A stretch of DNA of 64,000 nucleotides from Pontibacter beigongshangensis (GCF_014332515.1 NZ_VFSD01000026.1:43070-107069), one strand, 5' to 3'; positions 8,164 to 20,135 are shown, counted from the stretch's first letter. Translations and numbers: made by a program. Notes: a model not told the origin generated them from the letters alone.

Positions 8164-8178
8164 CTGGCAATGGATTAT

Positions 8179-11553
<3,375 letters not shown>

Positions 11554-11826
11554 TCTGTATGTGTATTTAAATGAATATCTTTGTGTGCAATATCGTCAAA
11601 AATAAGGTGTTTTTCTGATATATCTTACTATCAGCACGAAAACAATACCAAATTGAGATTCTAAACGAAATCTGTCAGATTTTCCGACAGGCACTGCTGG
11701 CTATATTATTCTTTAACAGCTGGTTGAAATCATGCTGACAATATTGGTAACAAACAGCCATGTGGCAGAAGTTCTCCAACCCCTATTTTGATTTGGAAAT
11801 TTGGAGATGTGAGGATGAAACGTGTG

Positions 11827-11873
11827 CAGCAGCAGCAAAGCCTCTGGAGGGTCTTTTCCATTAGAATAATTTG
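11827..11873 (-). repeat. Interspersed palindromic repeat, copy 4 (near consensus)
   Basis: The minus strand reads CAAATTATTCTAATGGAAAA, GACCCTCCAGAGG and CTTTGCTGCTGCTGC. The CCTCCAGAGG core is intact. In plus-strand terminator orientation it points away from secA and the GNAT gene, one of the few copies not aligned with an upstream 3' end. Confidence 0.9.
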
Positions 11874-11952
11874 ATTTAATGTGCTAATGGTTTAATGTGC
11901 TGATATGCTAACTGGTTTATGGTTAAATGGCTTAATTGTTAAATGGTTGATT
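11874..11952 (+). repeat. Degenerate tandem AT-rich repeat next to repeat copy 4
   Basis: Variants of TTAATGTGCTAATGG, TTAATGTGCTGATATGC and TTAAATGG(T/C)TT follow each other. The word TGATGTGCTAATG also follows interspersed repeat copy 8 at 19967-19981, so this flank may be part of a larger element. Confidence 0.5.
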
Positions 11953-12126
11953 TGGAAATTAAGGTGCAATGATTAAAGTACTTTCCTATTGTTGTAATTC
12001 TGAGAAGAACCTGATGTGCGGGAAGGACATCACCTTGACGCTATGCATACCCTGTTAATCCTTTCATCCTTAAATCCAGATTCAGACATAAAGTCTAGTG
12101 TCTTGTGTCCTACATCCTGTGTCTTT

Positions 12127-12642
12127 TTACAGCAGCTTCTGAAAATCAACCACATCCTGCCAGCCCGTTGGGGTACGGAGCCATTGTTGGCGGAGGCCTA
12201 TCTCGGTGAATCCTGCTTTCCGGAACAGATGCAGGCTGGCTTGGTTATCGGCTGTAACCGAACAATAGACCTGGTGAAGTTGCAGAATTTCGCTGCCATA
12301 CGACTGCAGCACCTGTAGCGCCTCGGCAGCATAGCCTTTGCCCCGCTCAGGGCCCGAAATCACAATTCCCACACCGGCCCGCTGGTGCAGCGGCTCATAA
12401 TCAAACAAATCGATGGCGCCCACTGCTTTGTGGCTGTAGGTGCAGATAACGAGCCGCAGCTGCTTCACCGTAAAAATATCCAGGGCGGCATTTTCGAGGT
12501 ACTGCTCCAGCACGAACCTGGAGTACGGCATCAGGGTATTACCCACCTGCCACACACTGGTGTCGTTTTCGAGGCCGAATAAAAAATCCAGATCAACAGG
12601 CTCTAACGCCCGAAGGTAAATGTGGTCTGACTTTAGTTGCAT
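12127..12642 (-). CDS. GNAT family N-acetyltransferase (SpeG/RimJ-like)
   Basis: This 171-aa protein has the acetyltransferase fold: N-terminal LRALEPVDLDFLFGLEND, strand AVGAIDLFDYEPLHQRAGVGIVI and the acetyl-CoA pyrophosphate loop RGKGYA (100-105), then the DNQASLHLFRKAGFTEIG signature near 146-163. The pattern resembles RimJ/SpeG-type enzymes acting on protein N-termini or polyamines; the acceptor is unknown. It starts 25 bp after the dapF stop on the same strand, so the two are probably cotranscribed. Confidence 0.85.
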   Translation of the reverse strand: MQLKSDHIYLRALEPVDLDFLFGLENDTSVWQVGNTLMPYSRFVLEQYLENAALDIFTVKQLRLVICTYSHKAVGAIDLFDYEPLHQRAGVGIVISGPERGKGYAAEALQVLQSYGSEILQLHQVYCSVTADNQASLHLFRKAGFTEIGLRQQWLRTPTGWQDVVDFQKLL

Positions 12643-12667
12643 ATTGATCTGGACCTTTTTTGGCTGT

Positions 12668-13441
12668 CTATAGTGGCGCTACGCCGGTAAATACCTGCTT
12701 CGCAGGACCTATAAGGTATATATGACGGAAACTATCACCTTCCTGCTTAAATCTCACTTCCAAGTCACCGCCAAGCGTTTTGATCTTGATGGGTCCTTTT
12801 ATGTCTCTCAGGCCTGCCACCAGTGCGCAAGCTGTTACGCCCGTACCGCAGGATAGGGTTTCGTCTTCAACGCCCCGCTCATAGGTGCGTACAAAGAACT
12901 CATTTTCTGAGAGCTGCTGCACGAAGTTCACGTTCGTTCCGACCTTGGCAAAACGTTCGTTATAGCGGATAGCCTGCCCTTCTTTAAACACATCCAGCGC
13001 CTGCACATCGTCTACAAAACGCACATAGTGCGGCGAGCCCGTGTTCAGGTAATAGTCTTCGCCGATCTGCTCCACGCCGTTCACATCGTTCATTTTCAGG
13101 TGAATCAGGTCGCGCTCCACGCTGGCCTGGTGCTCACCGTCTGCTGCCAGAAAACAGGCCACATCCTCTATTACGCCTAAATGCCTGGCAAAACGAACCG
13201 CGCAGCGGGCACCGTTGCCACACATGGAGCCTACTCTGCCATCGGCATTGTAGTACACCATCTCGAAGTCGTAGGCCGAGTGGTCCTGCAGCAGGATCAG
13301 CCCGTCTGCCCCTACTCCCATACGCCGGTCGCAAAGGTTCTTCACCAGTTGCACATCATCTGCCGGGAAACTATGCTTGCGGTTATCGACCATTACAAAG
13401 TCGTTGCCCGTACCCTGATATTTAAAAAAGCTTACTGCCAT
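12668..13441 (-). CDS. dapF: Diaminopimelate epimerase
   Basis: This 257-aa cytoplasmic enzyme converts LL- to meso-diaminopimelate for lysine and peptidoglycan synthesis, using two cysteines as acid and base. They are Cys74 in SMCGNGARC and Cys198 in LSCGTGVTAC. The N-terminus FFKYQGTGNDFVMVD is typical. Length is slightly under the E. coli enzyme (274 aa). It is divergent from the methyltransferase gene across a 106-bp spacer and precedes the GNAT gene. Confidence 0.96.
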   Translation of the reverse strand: MAVSFFKYQGTGNDFVMVDNRKHSFPADDVQLVKNLCDRRMGVGADGLILLQDHSAYDFEMVYYNADGRVGSMCGNGARCAVRFARHLGVIEDVACFLAADGEHQASVERDLIHLKMNDVNGVEQIGEDYYLNTGSPHYVRFVDDVQALDVFKEGQAIRYNERFAKVGTNVNFVQQLSENEFFVRTYERGVEDETLSCGTGVTACALVAGLRDIKGPIKIKTLGGDLEVRFKQEGDSFRHIYLIGPAKQVFTGVAPL

Positions 13442-13547
13442 ATATCTGAAACAATTAAAACAGCTGTTGGGTGCATTTTTTCAGGTTAAAGCGAATAGTA
13501 GTACTTTTACCAAATATTGCCCACAGACAGAAATAATTTACAAAGAT

Positions 13548-14432
13548 ATGTATTCCTTTTTAACATCCGAAAACTGGCCCGATTACGAATTAGTGGATTC
13601 GGGAAATTTTGAGAAGCTGGAGCGCTTTGGCAGCTACTATGTGGCACGCCCGGAGCCACAGGCCATCTGGGACAAGCACCTGCCCGAGCAGGAGTGGCAG
13701 CGCCTGGCCCAGGCTGTATTTAAGCGTGACAAAGGCAGCTCCGAGAAGGGCAAGTGGCAGCTGAAGAAAGGAATGCCGGAGCAATGGCACATCAACTACC
13801 AGTACAAAGACATGCAGCTGCGCTTCCGGCTGGGGCTCTCCTCGTTTAAACACGTGGGGCTGTTTCCGGAGCAGGACGCTAACTGGCAGTTTATCTACGA
13901 CACCACCCGCAACCTGCAGACCAAGCCGCCCAAGGTGCTGAACATGTTTGCCTACACCGGGGCAGCCTCGCTGGCCGCCAAAGCTGCCGGAGCCGACATT
14001 ACGCACCTCGACTCTATAAAGCAGGTTAACTTCTGGGCCCGCGACAACATGGAAGCCAGTAACCTCGACAACATCCGCTGGATTGTGGAAGACGCCATGA
14101 AGTTTGCCCGCCGCGAAGTGAAGCGCGGCAACACCTACAACGGCATTATCCTGGACCCGCCCGCCTATGGCCGTGGCCCGAATGGGGAAAAGTGGCAGCT
14201 GGAAGACGAGCTGAACGAACTCATAAAGCTCTGCCACCAGATGCTTGATAAAACAGACTATTTCCTGCTGATAAACCTCTACTCACTCGGCTTCTCGGCC
14301 CTGATCCTGGAGAACCTGATGCACCAGACGTTTGGAGAGCAGATTAAAAACGAAGAGCTGGGCGAAATTTACCTGCAGGACAAAGGCGATCGGAAGCTGC
14401 CGCTGGGGACTTTCTTCCGGTTTAAATCCTGA
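13548..14432 (+). CDS. Class I SAM-dependent methyltransferase (RlmI/RlmK-like)
   Basis: From the ATG at 13548 the protein is 294 aa; an upstream in-frame extension from 13467 lacks homology-like content and would start inside the divergent promoter region, so I reject it. The SAM-binding motif I is VLNMFAYTGAASLAA, followed by the acidic ITHLDSIKQV end of strand 2 and the catalytic-type ILDPPAYGRG. Such PP(A/S)(Y/F) motifs occur in methyltransferases that modify cytosine in 23S rRNA, so an RNA target is plausible. It is followed at 80 bp by the exopolyphosphatase-like gene. Confidence 0.82.
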   Translation: MYSFLTSENWPDYELVDSGNFEKLERFGSYYVARPEPQAIWDKHLPEQEWQRLAQAVFKRDKGSSEKGKWQLKKGMPEQWHINYQYKDMQLRFRLGLSSFKHVGLFPEQDANWQFIYDTTRNLQTKPPKVLNMFAYTGAASLAAKAAGADITHLDSIKQVNFWARDNMEASNLDNIRWIVEDAMKFARREVKRGNTYNGIILDPPAYGRGPNGEKWQLEDELNELIKLCHQMLDKTDYFLLINLYSLGFSALILENLMHQTFGEQIKNEELGEIYLQDKGDRKLPLGTFFRFKS

Positions 14433-14512
14433 ATTAGATGTAGATGATAGATATTAGATTTTAGCCTTTCTTTATTCTCTCATTCATTCAACCACTCATT
14501 CTATCATTGCAA

Positions 14513-15454
14513 ATGACCAACCGAATCGCGCTCATCGACATGGGCACCAACACCTTTCACCTGCAGATAACTGAGTTGGGGGCAGATGGCGCGCTGCAGG
14601 ACCTCGTGAAAACGAAACTGCCCGTGCGCCTGGGTCAGGGTGGCATCAGCAGCGGAGCCATTGCCCCTGCTGCGTATGCACGCGCCTTAGATACCTTAAA
14701 AGATTTCAGGAGGCAGATTGATGCGCACCAGGTGCGTGTGGTACGGGCCATGGCCACCAGCATGGTGCGTAACGCTGCCAACGGCGAAGCTTTTGTGCAG
14801 GACATCCTGCAGCAGACCGGCATTCAGGTAGAGGTGATAGATGGCGACAGGGAGGCAGAACTGATTTACTATGGTGTAAGATCGGCTGGCGTATTAGATG
14901 AAGCGACCTCACTCATTATAGACATTGGCGGTGGCAGTGTGGAGTTTATTCTATGCAATGAGCAGGAGATTTTCTGGAAAAAGAGCTTTGAAATCGGGGC
15001 GCAGCGCCTCATGGACCAGTTCTTCCGGCAAGACCCAATTTCGGCAAATAGTATAGCAGCAGAGAAGGCTTTTCTGCAGGAAAAACTGCGGCCACTCTCT
15101 GAGGCCATCGCTATACACCAGCCCGCGGTGTTAGTCGGCTCTTCCGGCACCTTCGACACCCTTTGCGATATCGATGCCTTCCGGCAGAGCAACTTTTCCC
15201 GCCAGGAGGCCTCTCCCCCACCCGCCACTTTGTTGACGCGGCAGGCATTTTACGAAATCTACCACGAACTCCTGACCAAAAACCACGACGAACGACTCGC
15301 GATTCCGGGCATGCTGGAGATGCGGGTGGACATGATTGTGCTGGCAAGCATTGTCGTTGATTTTGTGCTGCAGCAGTATCAGCTACAGGAAATCCGTGTT
15401 TCGGCCTACGCACTAAAGGAAGGAGTGCTGCAGCAACTGCTAAAAGAGCTTTAG
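14513..15454 (+). CDS. Ppx/GppA family phosphatase
   Basis: This 313-aa protein belongs to the sugar kinase/Hsp70/actin superfamily; family members hydrolyse polyphosphate or pppGpp. N-terminal phosphate loop is IDMGTNTFHL (about 6-15), followed by RVVRAMATSMVRNAANG, the second phosphate loop LIIDIGGGSVEFIL (about 137-150) and LVGSSGTFDTL. It lacks the C-terminal HD-like domain of long Ppx, as is usual for the short form. Start choice: ATG at 14513 rather than TTG at 14507. The stop codon lies inside an interspersed repeat copy. Confidence 0.9.
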   Translation: MTNRIALIDMGTNTFHLQITELGADGALQDLVKTKLPVRLGQGGISSGAIAPAAYARALDTLKDFRRQIDAHQVRVVRAMATSMVRNAANGEAFVQDILQQTGIQVEVIDGDREAELIYYGVRSAGVLDEATSLIIDIGGGSVEFILCNEQEIFWKKSFEIGAQRLMDQFFRQDPISANSIAAEKAFLQEKLRPLSEAIAIHQPAVLVGSSGTFDTLCDIDAFRQSNFSRQEASPPPATLLTRQAFYEIYHELLTKNHDERLAIPGMLEMRVDMIVLASIVVDFVLQQYQLQEIRVSAYALKEGVLQQLLKEL

Positions 15455-15481
15455 GAGGGCGTTTTTGATTGGAATAATTGG
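15427..15481 (-). repeat. Interspersed palindromic repeat, copy 5, overlapping the 3' end of the Ppx/GppA gene
   Basis: The minus strand reads CCAATTATTCCAATCAAAAA, CGCCCTCCTAAAGCTC and a CTGCAG-rich end. The gene's last nine codons and stop (ending 15454) fall inside the alignment. On the plus strand the T tract follows the stop closely, in terminator orientation, though the hairpin is weak. Confidence 0.75.
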
Positions 15482-15580
15482 CTGAATCTTTATAGGGCCC
15501 CTGCCCCAAGAATTGGCCAGAATGCTGGAAGTTTCAGAACCACAAAAAATTTAAAATACTCCTGCTTATCCTGCTGTCAG

Positions 15581-15620
15581 CAAATTATTTAAATAAAAAC
15601 AGCCTCTAAAAGCTCCCTAT
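15581..15620 (+). repeat. Interspersed palindromic repeat, copy 6 (degenerate)
   Basis: CAAATTATTTAAATAAAAAC then AGCCTCTAAAAGCTCC follows the family pattern but with a decayed core, closest to copy 5 which lies 100 bp away in opposite orientation. Confidence 0.55.
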
Positions 15621-15700
15621 ACTCCTGGTGATGCCGCTGCACAACCAGCATATTATGCTGCACATTCTAAAATTCTGTAAATTTTGATTCAGACAATTTT

Positions 15701-15747
15701 GAATGAATGGATGAGTGAAGAAAGAATATTCACTCATCCATTCATTC
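15701..15747 (-). terminator. 19-bp perfect inverted repeat, probable terminator of the secreted repeat protein gene
   Basis: Arms 15701-15719 and 15729-15747 (GAATGAATGGATGAGTGAA and its complement) enclose a 9-nt loop. It lies 14 bp past the stop at 15761. T tracts are weak on both sides, so it may act as a 3'-end stabiliser rather than a classic terminator. Related (A)CTCATTCATTC words occur at 14479-14503. Confidence 0.6.
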
Positions 15748-15760
15748 TCTCATTCAAAAA

Positions 15761-18136
15761 TTAACTCTTCCCCAGCCGCTTCCGCTCCTTTTCGTAGGAC
15801 TTGGCCAGTTGCTTCAGCTTTTTGTGGTTCAGGGTATGCTGTGCGGCTGTCAGTTTGGGATTTTCCTGCACGCCCAGCTGCACATCCTTCTGCGCCAGCT
15901 GCAGGCCAAGCTGCTGCTGCAGTTTTTTGGTCTTGCCTGTACCGTAGCCTTTGTCCAGAAGGGTTGTCAGCAACTGAATGGCAATGGCTTCATCTCCCCT
16001 TGAAGCGAAGTAATTGGCAACGGTAGCTGTAAAAGGCTGTTTTGTATTGTTTCTGGCGAAGTTATAAAGCGAGATGTGGTTCAGGCCAAATCGGTTGATC
16101 TCATGGCCCAGGTAGTACTTCTCTGCCTCGTTATAACGCTGAATGGCTTCGGTGTACCTGCTGCTGCCTACAAAGCGGTTGATATCGTCGAGCATGTGCT
16201 GGTAAGTGACCGCAGCAGCAATCTCCTCACGGCCATAGGTGGCTGTAAAGGTGGGAATGCTGCAGGTAGCGTTTCTTTCTGCCACGCTGATGGCAGCCGC
16301 ATAAGCCTGATCAGCGGCCAGGTACTTTTTCTCCCGAACCAGTTCTTTGGCCTGCTGTAAGTGCCCATCGTAAGCTGCCTGGTTGTTTAAGCATTCTTGT
16401 GTAGAAATGCGGTCGCGTAGCTGGTTGTACTTGCTCTGCACCTCTGTATCGTGCTCCAACGCATAGCGCGATTGCATGGCAACGGCTGCTGAAGCCATGG
16501 CGCGGGCATCGCTGAGCCGGTTGTTCATGGCTTGCTCATAACCTTGGCTCAGGTTGGCCAGCAACACGGGCTTTGCCGCCCGCTGCGCCAGTTGCCCCAG
16601 TTCCGGCACCCGCTGAAAGCCATAGCTTCGTTCCATTTCCAAGGCCGCCTCAAACTGGCTGAGGGCGGTGCCGTAATTACGCTCGCTGAGGTACATCTTA
16701 CCTTTGTCGATGTACTGCACATAGTACTGGTATTTCACCTGACTCATCAGTTGTGGTGCCTCCTGGGCCTCGTGCAGCACAAAATCGTGTTGCTTCTGGA
16801 AGGCCAGCGCTTCTCCGGCCACACGCTCTGCACCGGTTAAGTTATTAGTGGCCAGCAGTCGTTTGCCTTCGTCTATTATGCTTCTGTAGGCACCGTACAC
16901 GGCCCGCCCTTCGCCATCGTTTAGTGCAGGCAGGTTGCAGCGCAGGCCCCCGATGGTACTGCACATGGCGCGGGCCTCGCCAAAGGCAGCCATGGCATGG
17001 TGGTAGTCGCCGCGGCTGGTGAGTTGGTTGCCTTCGTTTATGTAAGTGCTGTAGATATCGTGGGCAAGGCCGAGCGCGAGTTGCTGTGTCTGCGGGTCTA
17101 TGCGCATCTGCGTCAGCAGGTCTCTGGTTCTGGAAGTGGCTTCGCTGATGTAGCCGTTCATAAAATCGATGCGGGCCAGTTCCAGGTGTGAAGGCGCAAA
17201 GTTGCGGTTCACCTCCACCGACTTCAGAAAATATTCCTGCGCTGCTCGCCTGTTGCCGCCCGCCAGCAGGCTCGCTCCCCGGTTATAGAATTGCTGATCG
17301 AGGGTAGAAATGGCGAAGGTGATGGCTTTTCGTCGCTCCTGTAGTTGCTGCTCCAGTTGGTTCAGGCGGGTGCTCAGGCCTTGCGGGTCGGTCTTTTTCA
17401 GGTTAAGTCTTTTGTGGAACGGAGCCGCTCTCAGGTTGGCAAACTGGTCTTCCATTTCCCGCAGGTTGCGGTCGTGCTGCATAATCCGGTCCACATCGTT
17501 TGGCTGAATGCGACTTACATTTTGCAGTGCTGTATTTATGGTGAGGTCCGCGGCATAGTAATCCCGGATCAGGTTCAGGTGCTCCTGCACACGGTTCAGG
17601 CTGGTGCCGGTGTATTGCAGCTCCTTTTCTTCCACCACCAGCCTGTATCTGGCACCTGCTGTCGTGTCGGGCACGGTAACGTCCAGCAGCACAAGCTCTG
17701 CTTTGCCCCAAGTCACTGTCTCGGTATAGGTTTTCAGCACCTGCTGCCCCTGCAGAAGCTTTATTTTGTAAGTAAGCCGCTCGGGGTACAGCACCTCGCC
17801 AATATCAAAGCCTTTGTAAAGCACATCTCCTGTTACCGAGAACTTATGGAGCATCACCTTTAGCTGTAGCTTGTCGCCCAGGTCGGCAATGCGGGCCTGC
17901 TGACTGAAACGCACCACAAACTCAGGCACACGGTTTGGCCTGCCGCCACGCTGGGTAGCCATGTTGCCCTGAAGCAGATTAATAATGCTGTTGATATTGT
18001 TCTGGCTGGGAGTGCCGCTGGTTCCTTTTTTTATGAGATAGGCTTCTGGCAGTGTTTCCTCAAATGCCAGCTTGGTCTGTGCCTGCAGCAGCGCCGCAGT
18101 CAGCAGTAGCCAGGTCAGGAGTAGCGTTTGTTTCAT
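15761..18136 (-). CDS. Secreted TPR-like repeat protein, unknown function
   Basis: This 791-aa protein has a signal peptide (1-20, ending LLQAQ). Residues about 60-180 are beta-rich, and from about 260 on it consists of helical repeats resembling TPRs, with several units of the type YxxALSQFEAALEMERSYG and YLAADQAYAAAISVAERN, each introduced by variants of GKxYLxxRNYxxA. The C-terminus is Lys/Arg-rich. No enzyme motif is visible. A periplasmic or surface scaffold is the most that can be inferred. The gene is alone on its strand between convergent and divergent neighbours. Confidence 0.75.
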   Translation of the reverse strand: MKQTLLLTWLLLTAALLQAQTKLAFEETLPEAYLIKKGTSGTPSQNNINSIINLLQGNMATQRGGRPNRVPEFVVRFSQQARIADLGDKLQLKVMLHKFSVTGDVLYKGFDIGEVLYPERLTYKIKLLQGQQVLKTYTETVTWGKAELVLLDVTVPDTTAGARYRLVVEEKELQYTGTSLNRVQEHLNLIRDYYAADLTINTALQNVSRIQPNDVDRIMQHDRNLREMEDQFANLRAAPFHKRLNLKKTDPQGLSTRLNQLEQQLQERRKAITFAISTLDQQFYNRGASLLAGGNRRAAQEYFLKSVEVNRNFAPSHLELARIDFMNGYISEATSRTRDLLTQMRIDPQTQQLALGLAHDIYSTYINEGNQLTSRGDYHHAMAAFGEARAMCSTIGGLRCNLPALNDGEGRAVYGAYRSIIDEGKRLLATNNLTGAERVAGEALAFQKQHDFVLHEAQEAPQLMSQVKYQYYVQYIDKGKMYLSERNYGTALSQFEAALEMERSYGFQRVPELGQLAQRAAKPVLLANLSQGYEQAMNNRLSDARAMASAAVAMQSRYALEHDTEVQSKYNQLRDRISTQECLNNQAAYDGHLQQAKELVREKKYLAADQAYAAAISVAERNATCSIPTFTATYGREEIAAAVTYQHMLDDINRFVGSSRYTEAIQRYNEAEKYYLGHEINRFGLNHISLYNFARNNTKQPFTATVANYFASRGDEAIAIQLLTTLLDKGYGTGKTKKLQQQLGLQLAQKDVQLGVQENPKLTAAQHTLNHKKLKQLAKSYEKERKRLGKS

Positions 18137-18459
18137 GGTGGTAGACGTTAATCAACTATATACAATTTACTTAAATATTATGGTAAAAAGGAGAAATTAT
18201 TCGAATGAAAAAGCCCCTCCAGAGACTCCTCATGCCACCTCTTCGCGTGTTGCTTTTAACAGGATTTATTGGCACTTACACAACTAGGATAGACAAAATC
18301 TGTTCCACAGTATTATCAGAAGCCGAAAGTATAGAAAAAAGCAGATTCTTTTAGAGGAACAGGCAATTTCTGTCGACCAAACCGAAGATATGGCTGCTCC
18401 TGCAGGATAGGTGTAAATAATTCTTAATTTGCGATCTGAAATGCACCGAACCATACGCT
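18137..18459. other. Divergent intergenic region, about 320 bp
   Basis: It separates the secreted repeat protein from the plus-strand dehydrogenase. It contains one interspersed repeat copy; the rest is A/T-rich without a recognised gene or full promoter match. TTAATTTGCG near 18424 is one base short of TAnnTTTG. Confidence 0.65.
18193..18261 (+). repeat. Interspersed palindromic repeat, copy 7
   Basis: GAAATTATTCGAATGAAAAA then GCCCCTCCAGAGACTCC. The distal part CGTGTTGCTTTTAACAG (18245-18261) recurs in copy 11 (39736-39751), so the family extends beyond the palindrome in some members. This copy lies in a divergent promoter region, where no 3' end is served. Confidence 0.8.
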
Positions 18460-19527
18460 ATGTTCTCATACCGACAATTATTCGATTTTACCCAGGAAAT
18501 ATTTACACGGATGGGTTGCCCCCCGGAAGATGCCAAGCTGGCCACGGAAGTACTTTTAGAAGCCGATCTGCGAGGTGTGGACTCGCATGGCGTGGCCCGG
18601 CTTAGCGGTTACGTACGGCTGTGGGAGGCGGGCCGCATCAACGTAAAGCCAGACATCCGGATTGTGCACGAAACCCCCAGCACCGCCACCGTAGACGGTG
18701 ACGCAGGACTAGGGCTGGTGGTGGCGCCGCGCGCCATGGACATCGCCATTGCCAAAGCAGATAAGGTGGGTACGGGCTGGGTGTCGGTACGGAACTCGAA
18801 CCACTACGGCATCGCCGGTTACCATGCCATGCAGGCCCTTGCCCACGACATGATCGGCATCTCCATGACGAATGCCTCGCCGCTGGTGGCCCCTACTTTC
18901 TCTACGGAGCGCATGCTGGGCACCAACCCCATTGCCGTGGCCATACCAACTCAGCAACAACCGCCCTTTGTAGCCGACCTGGCCACAGCGGCCGCTGCCA
19001 ATGGCAAGCTGGAAATTCTTCAACGCAAAGAAAAGAAAGCCCCTACCGGCTGGATTCAGACAAGCACCGGCGAAGGCACCCGGGATGCACATGCCCTGAA
19101 AGAAGGGGGCGCTCTGCTGCCTCTTGGCAGCGACAGGGTACATGGCAGTCACAAAGGCTATGCCCTCTCGTCGGTGGTCGATATTTTCTCGGCCGTGCTG
19201 TCAGGGGCTAACTACGGGCCGTGGGTGCCGCCTTTCGTAAGCTTCCTGCCGGTGGCCGATAACCTGGTGGGGTTGGGAATCGGGCATTTCATGGGTGCCA
19301 TGCGGATAGACGCATTCCGCCCTGCAACTGAGTTCAAGGAGCACATGGACAACTGGATCACCACTTTCCGAAACGCGAAAGTAAAGAAGGGCCAGAAAGC
19401 CGTGCTGATCCCCGGAGACCCGGAACGCGAAATAACCGCTATCCGGCTTAAGAAAGGTATTCCGCTGTTGGGGCCTGTGAAGCAGGACCTGGAAGAGCTT
19501 GGTAAACGATTTGGTGTGCAGCTTTAG
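18460..19527 (+). CDS. Ldh family oxidoreductase (malate/L-lactate dehydrogenase type 2)
   Basis: This 355-aa NAD(P)-dependent enzyme belongs to the MDH2/LDH2 fold, unrelated to classic Rossmann lactate dehydrogenases. Diagnostic segments are ADLRGVDSHGVARL (about 33-46), VRNSNHYGIAGYH (about 111-123, catalytic His), MLGTNPIAVAIPT and GSHKGYALSSVVD. Family members act on malate, lactate, ureidoglycolate, sulfolactate or delta-1-piperidine-2-carboxylate; which one applies here is not decidable. The small membrane protein gene follows after 9 bp and should share the transcript. Confidence 0.9.
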   Translation: MFSYRQLFDFTQEIFTRMGCPPEDAKLATEVLLEADLRGVDSHGVARLSGYVRLWEAGRINVKPDIRIVHETPSTATVDGDAGLGLVVAPRAMDIAIAKADKVGTGWVSVRNSNHYGIAGYHAMQALAHDMIGISMTNASPLVAPTFSTERMLGTNPIAVAIPTQQQPPFVADLATAAAANGKLEILQRKEKKAPTGWIQTSTGEGTRDAHALKEGGALLPLGSDRVHGSHKGYALSSVVDIFSAVLSGANYGPWVPPFVSFLPVADNLVGLGIGHFMGAMRIDAFRPATEFKEHMDNWITTFRNAKVKKGQKAVLIPGDPEREITAIRLKKGIPLLGPVKQDLEELGKRFGVQL

Positions 19528-19536
19528 GCTGAGCTG

Positions 19537-19872
19537 ATGGCAACTGGCTCCATAGGCAGGATGCTGACCCGGCTCGGGCTCAGCTCGAACAACCGCAGTA
19601 TTTTTGTGCTCCTGCTGGTCTGGCTACTGCATGTGGTCTGGCTGGGCATTAACTACTTCTGGCGCATCGCCTCATTGCAAGTGCTGGTGGGGGTACAAAT
19701 CCTGCTGCTGGCTTATGCGACCTTGGCCGTAGGAGCCTATATTTACTGGGGCGTGAAACAAGTGCGCGAGCAGGACGCCCCCTATGCGAGTGTGTTGGTA
19801 GGCGTGATTGTAGCCCTCACACTGCTCTACCTGAACATTAACCTGCTGCAGTATGTGCTGAAGCTGTTTTAA
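19537..19872 (+). CDS. Small integral membrane protein, unknown function
   Basis: This 111-aa protein has three predicted membrane segments at about residues 21-41, 46-70 and 84-108, with a short basic N-terminus (RMLTRLGLSSNNR) and a polar loop VKQVREQDAP between the second and third. I do not recognise a family. It begins 9 bp after the dehydrogenase stop, so it is probably cotranscribed; an interspersed repeat in terminator orientation follows at about 50 bp. Confidence 0.7.
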   Translation: MATGSIGRMLTRLGLSSNNRSIFVLLLVWLLHVVWLGINYFWRIASLQVLVGVQILLLAYATLAVGAYIYWGVKQVREQDAPYASVLVGVIVALTLLYLNINLLQYVLKLF

Positions 19873-19920
19873 GTTAGAGAGATAGGTTAGAAAGTCAGGA
19901 AGCTGGAACCCGTAAGGAGG

Positions 19921-19967
19921 TGCAGCAGCAGAAAGCTCCGGAGGGGCTTTTTGATTGGAATATTTGG
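19921..19967 (-). repeat. Interspersed palindromic repeat, copy 8
   Basis: The minus strand reads CCAAATATTCCAATCAAAAA, GCCCCTCCGGAG and CTTTCTGCTGCTGC. On the plus strand AAAGCTCC pairs with GGGGCTTT (one G-T pair) around a 3-nt loop and is followed by T5, an intrinsic-terminator shape just past the membrane protein gene. Confidence 0.88.
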
Positions 19968-20093
19968 CTGATGTGCTAATGCTCAAATTTGAACATGAAT
20001 CTACTGCTGTATGGAGTTTCCGGCTGCGCATATTTTATGAAAGGTGCTCTCCGAGGATCGTTGCTTAAGTATGGCAGAGCAAAGGGAATCAAA

Positions 20094-20135
20094 GCAGCAG
20101 CGCCTCTGGAGGGCCGATTTCATTAGAATAATTGG
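20094..20135 (-). repeat. Interspersed palindromic repeat, copy 9
   Basis: The minus strand reads CCAATTATTCTAATGAAATC, GGCCCTCCAGAGG and CGCTGCTGC. The core palindrome is intact. It repeats the orientation of copy 8, 127 bp away. Confidence 0.88.

Larger units (their letters stand above)
7825..8178. other. Intergenic region between deoC and secA, about 350 bp
   Basis: No gene is visible. It contains two interspersed repeat copies in opposite orientations (7833-7870 and 7987-8035), a short hairpin around 8087-8108 (CAAATCT/AGATTTG) and the secA terminator (8132-8163). Confidence 0.7.
11554..12126. other. Intergenic region upstream of secA, about 570 bp
   Basis: No credible gene is present. 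It holds a well-conserved interspersed repeat (11827-11873), a following A/T-rich stretch of near-tandem TTAATGTGCTAATGG-like words (11874-11952), and two copies of GATTTGGAAATT (near 11789 and 11948). Confidence 0.65.
15455..15760. other. Convergent intergenic region, about 300 bp
   Basis: It lies between the ends of the Ppx/GppA gene and the secreted repeat protein gene. It holds the rest of repeat copy 5, a degenerate copy (15581-15620) and a 19-bp perfect inverted repeat (15701-15747). No gene is seen. Confidence 0.7.

Noticed and set aside
11597..11604. TATTTTTG before secA as a promoter
   Set aside because: Again no -33 partner at the right distance.
11874..11952. Near-tandem AT-rich words as a CRISPR or phage attachment site
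   Set aside because: Units are irregular, too short and lack spacers; no cas or integrase gene is near.
13467..13547. Longer start for the methyltransferase
   Set aside because: The extra 27 residues overlap the dapF leader region and are unlike the family; ATG at 13548 fits better.
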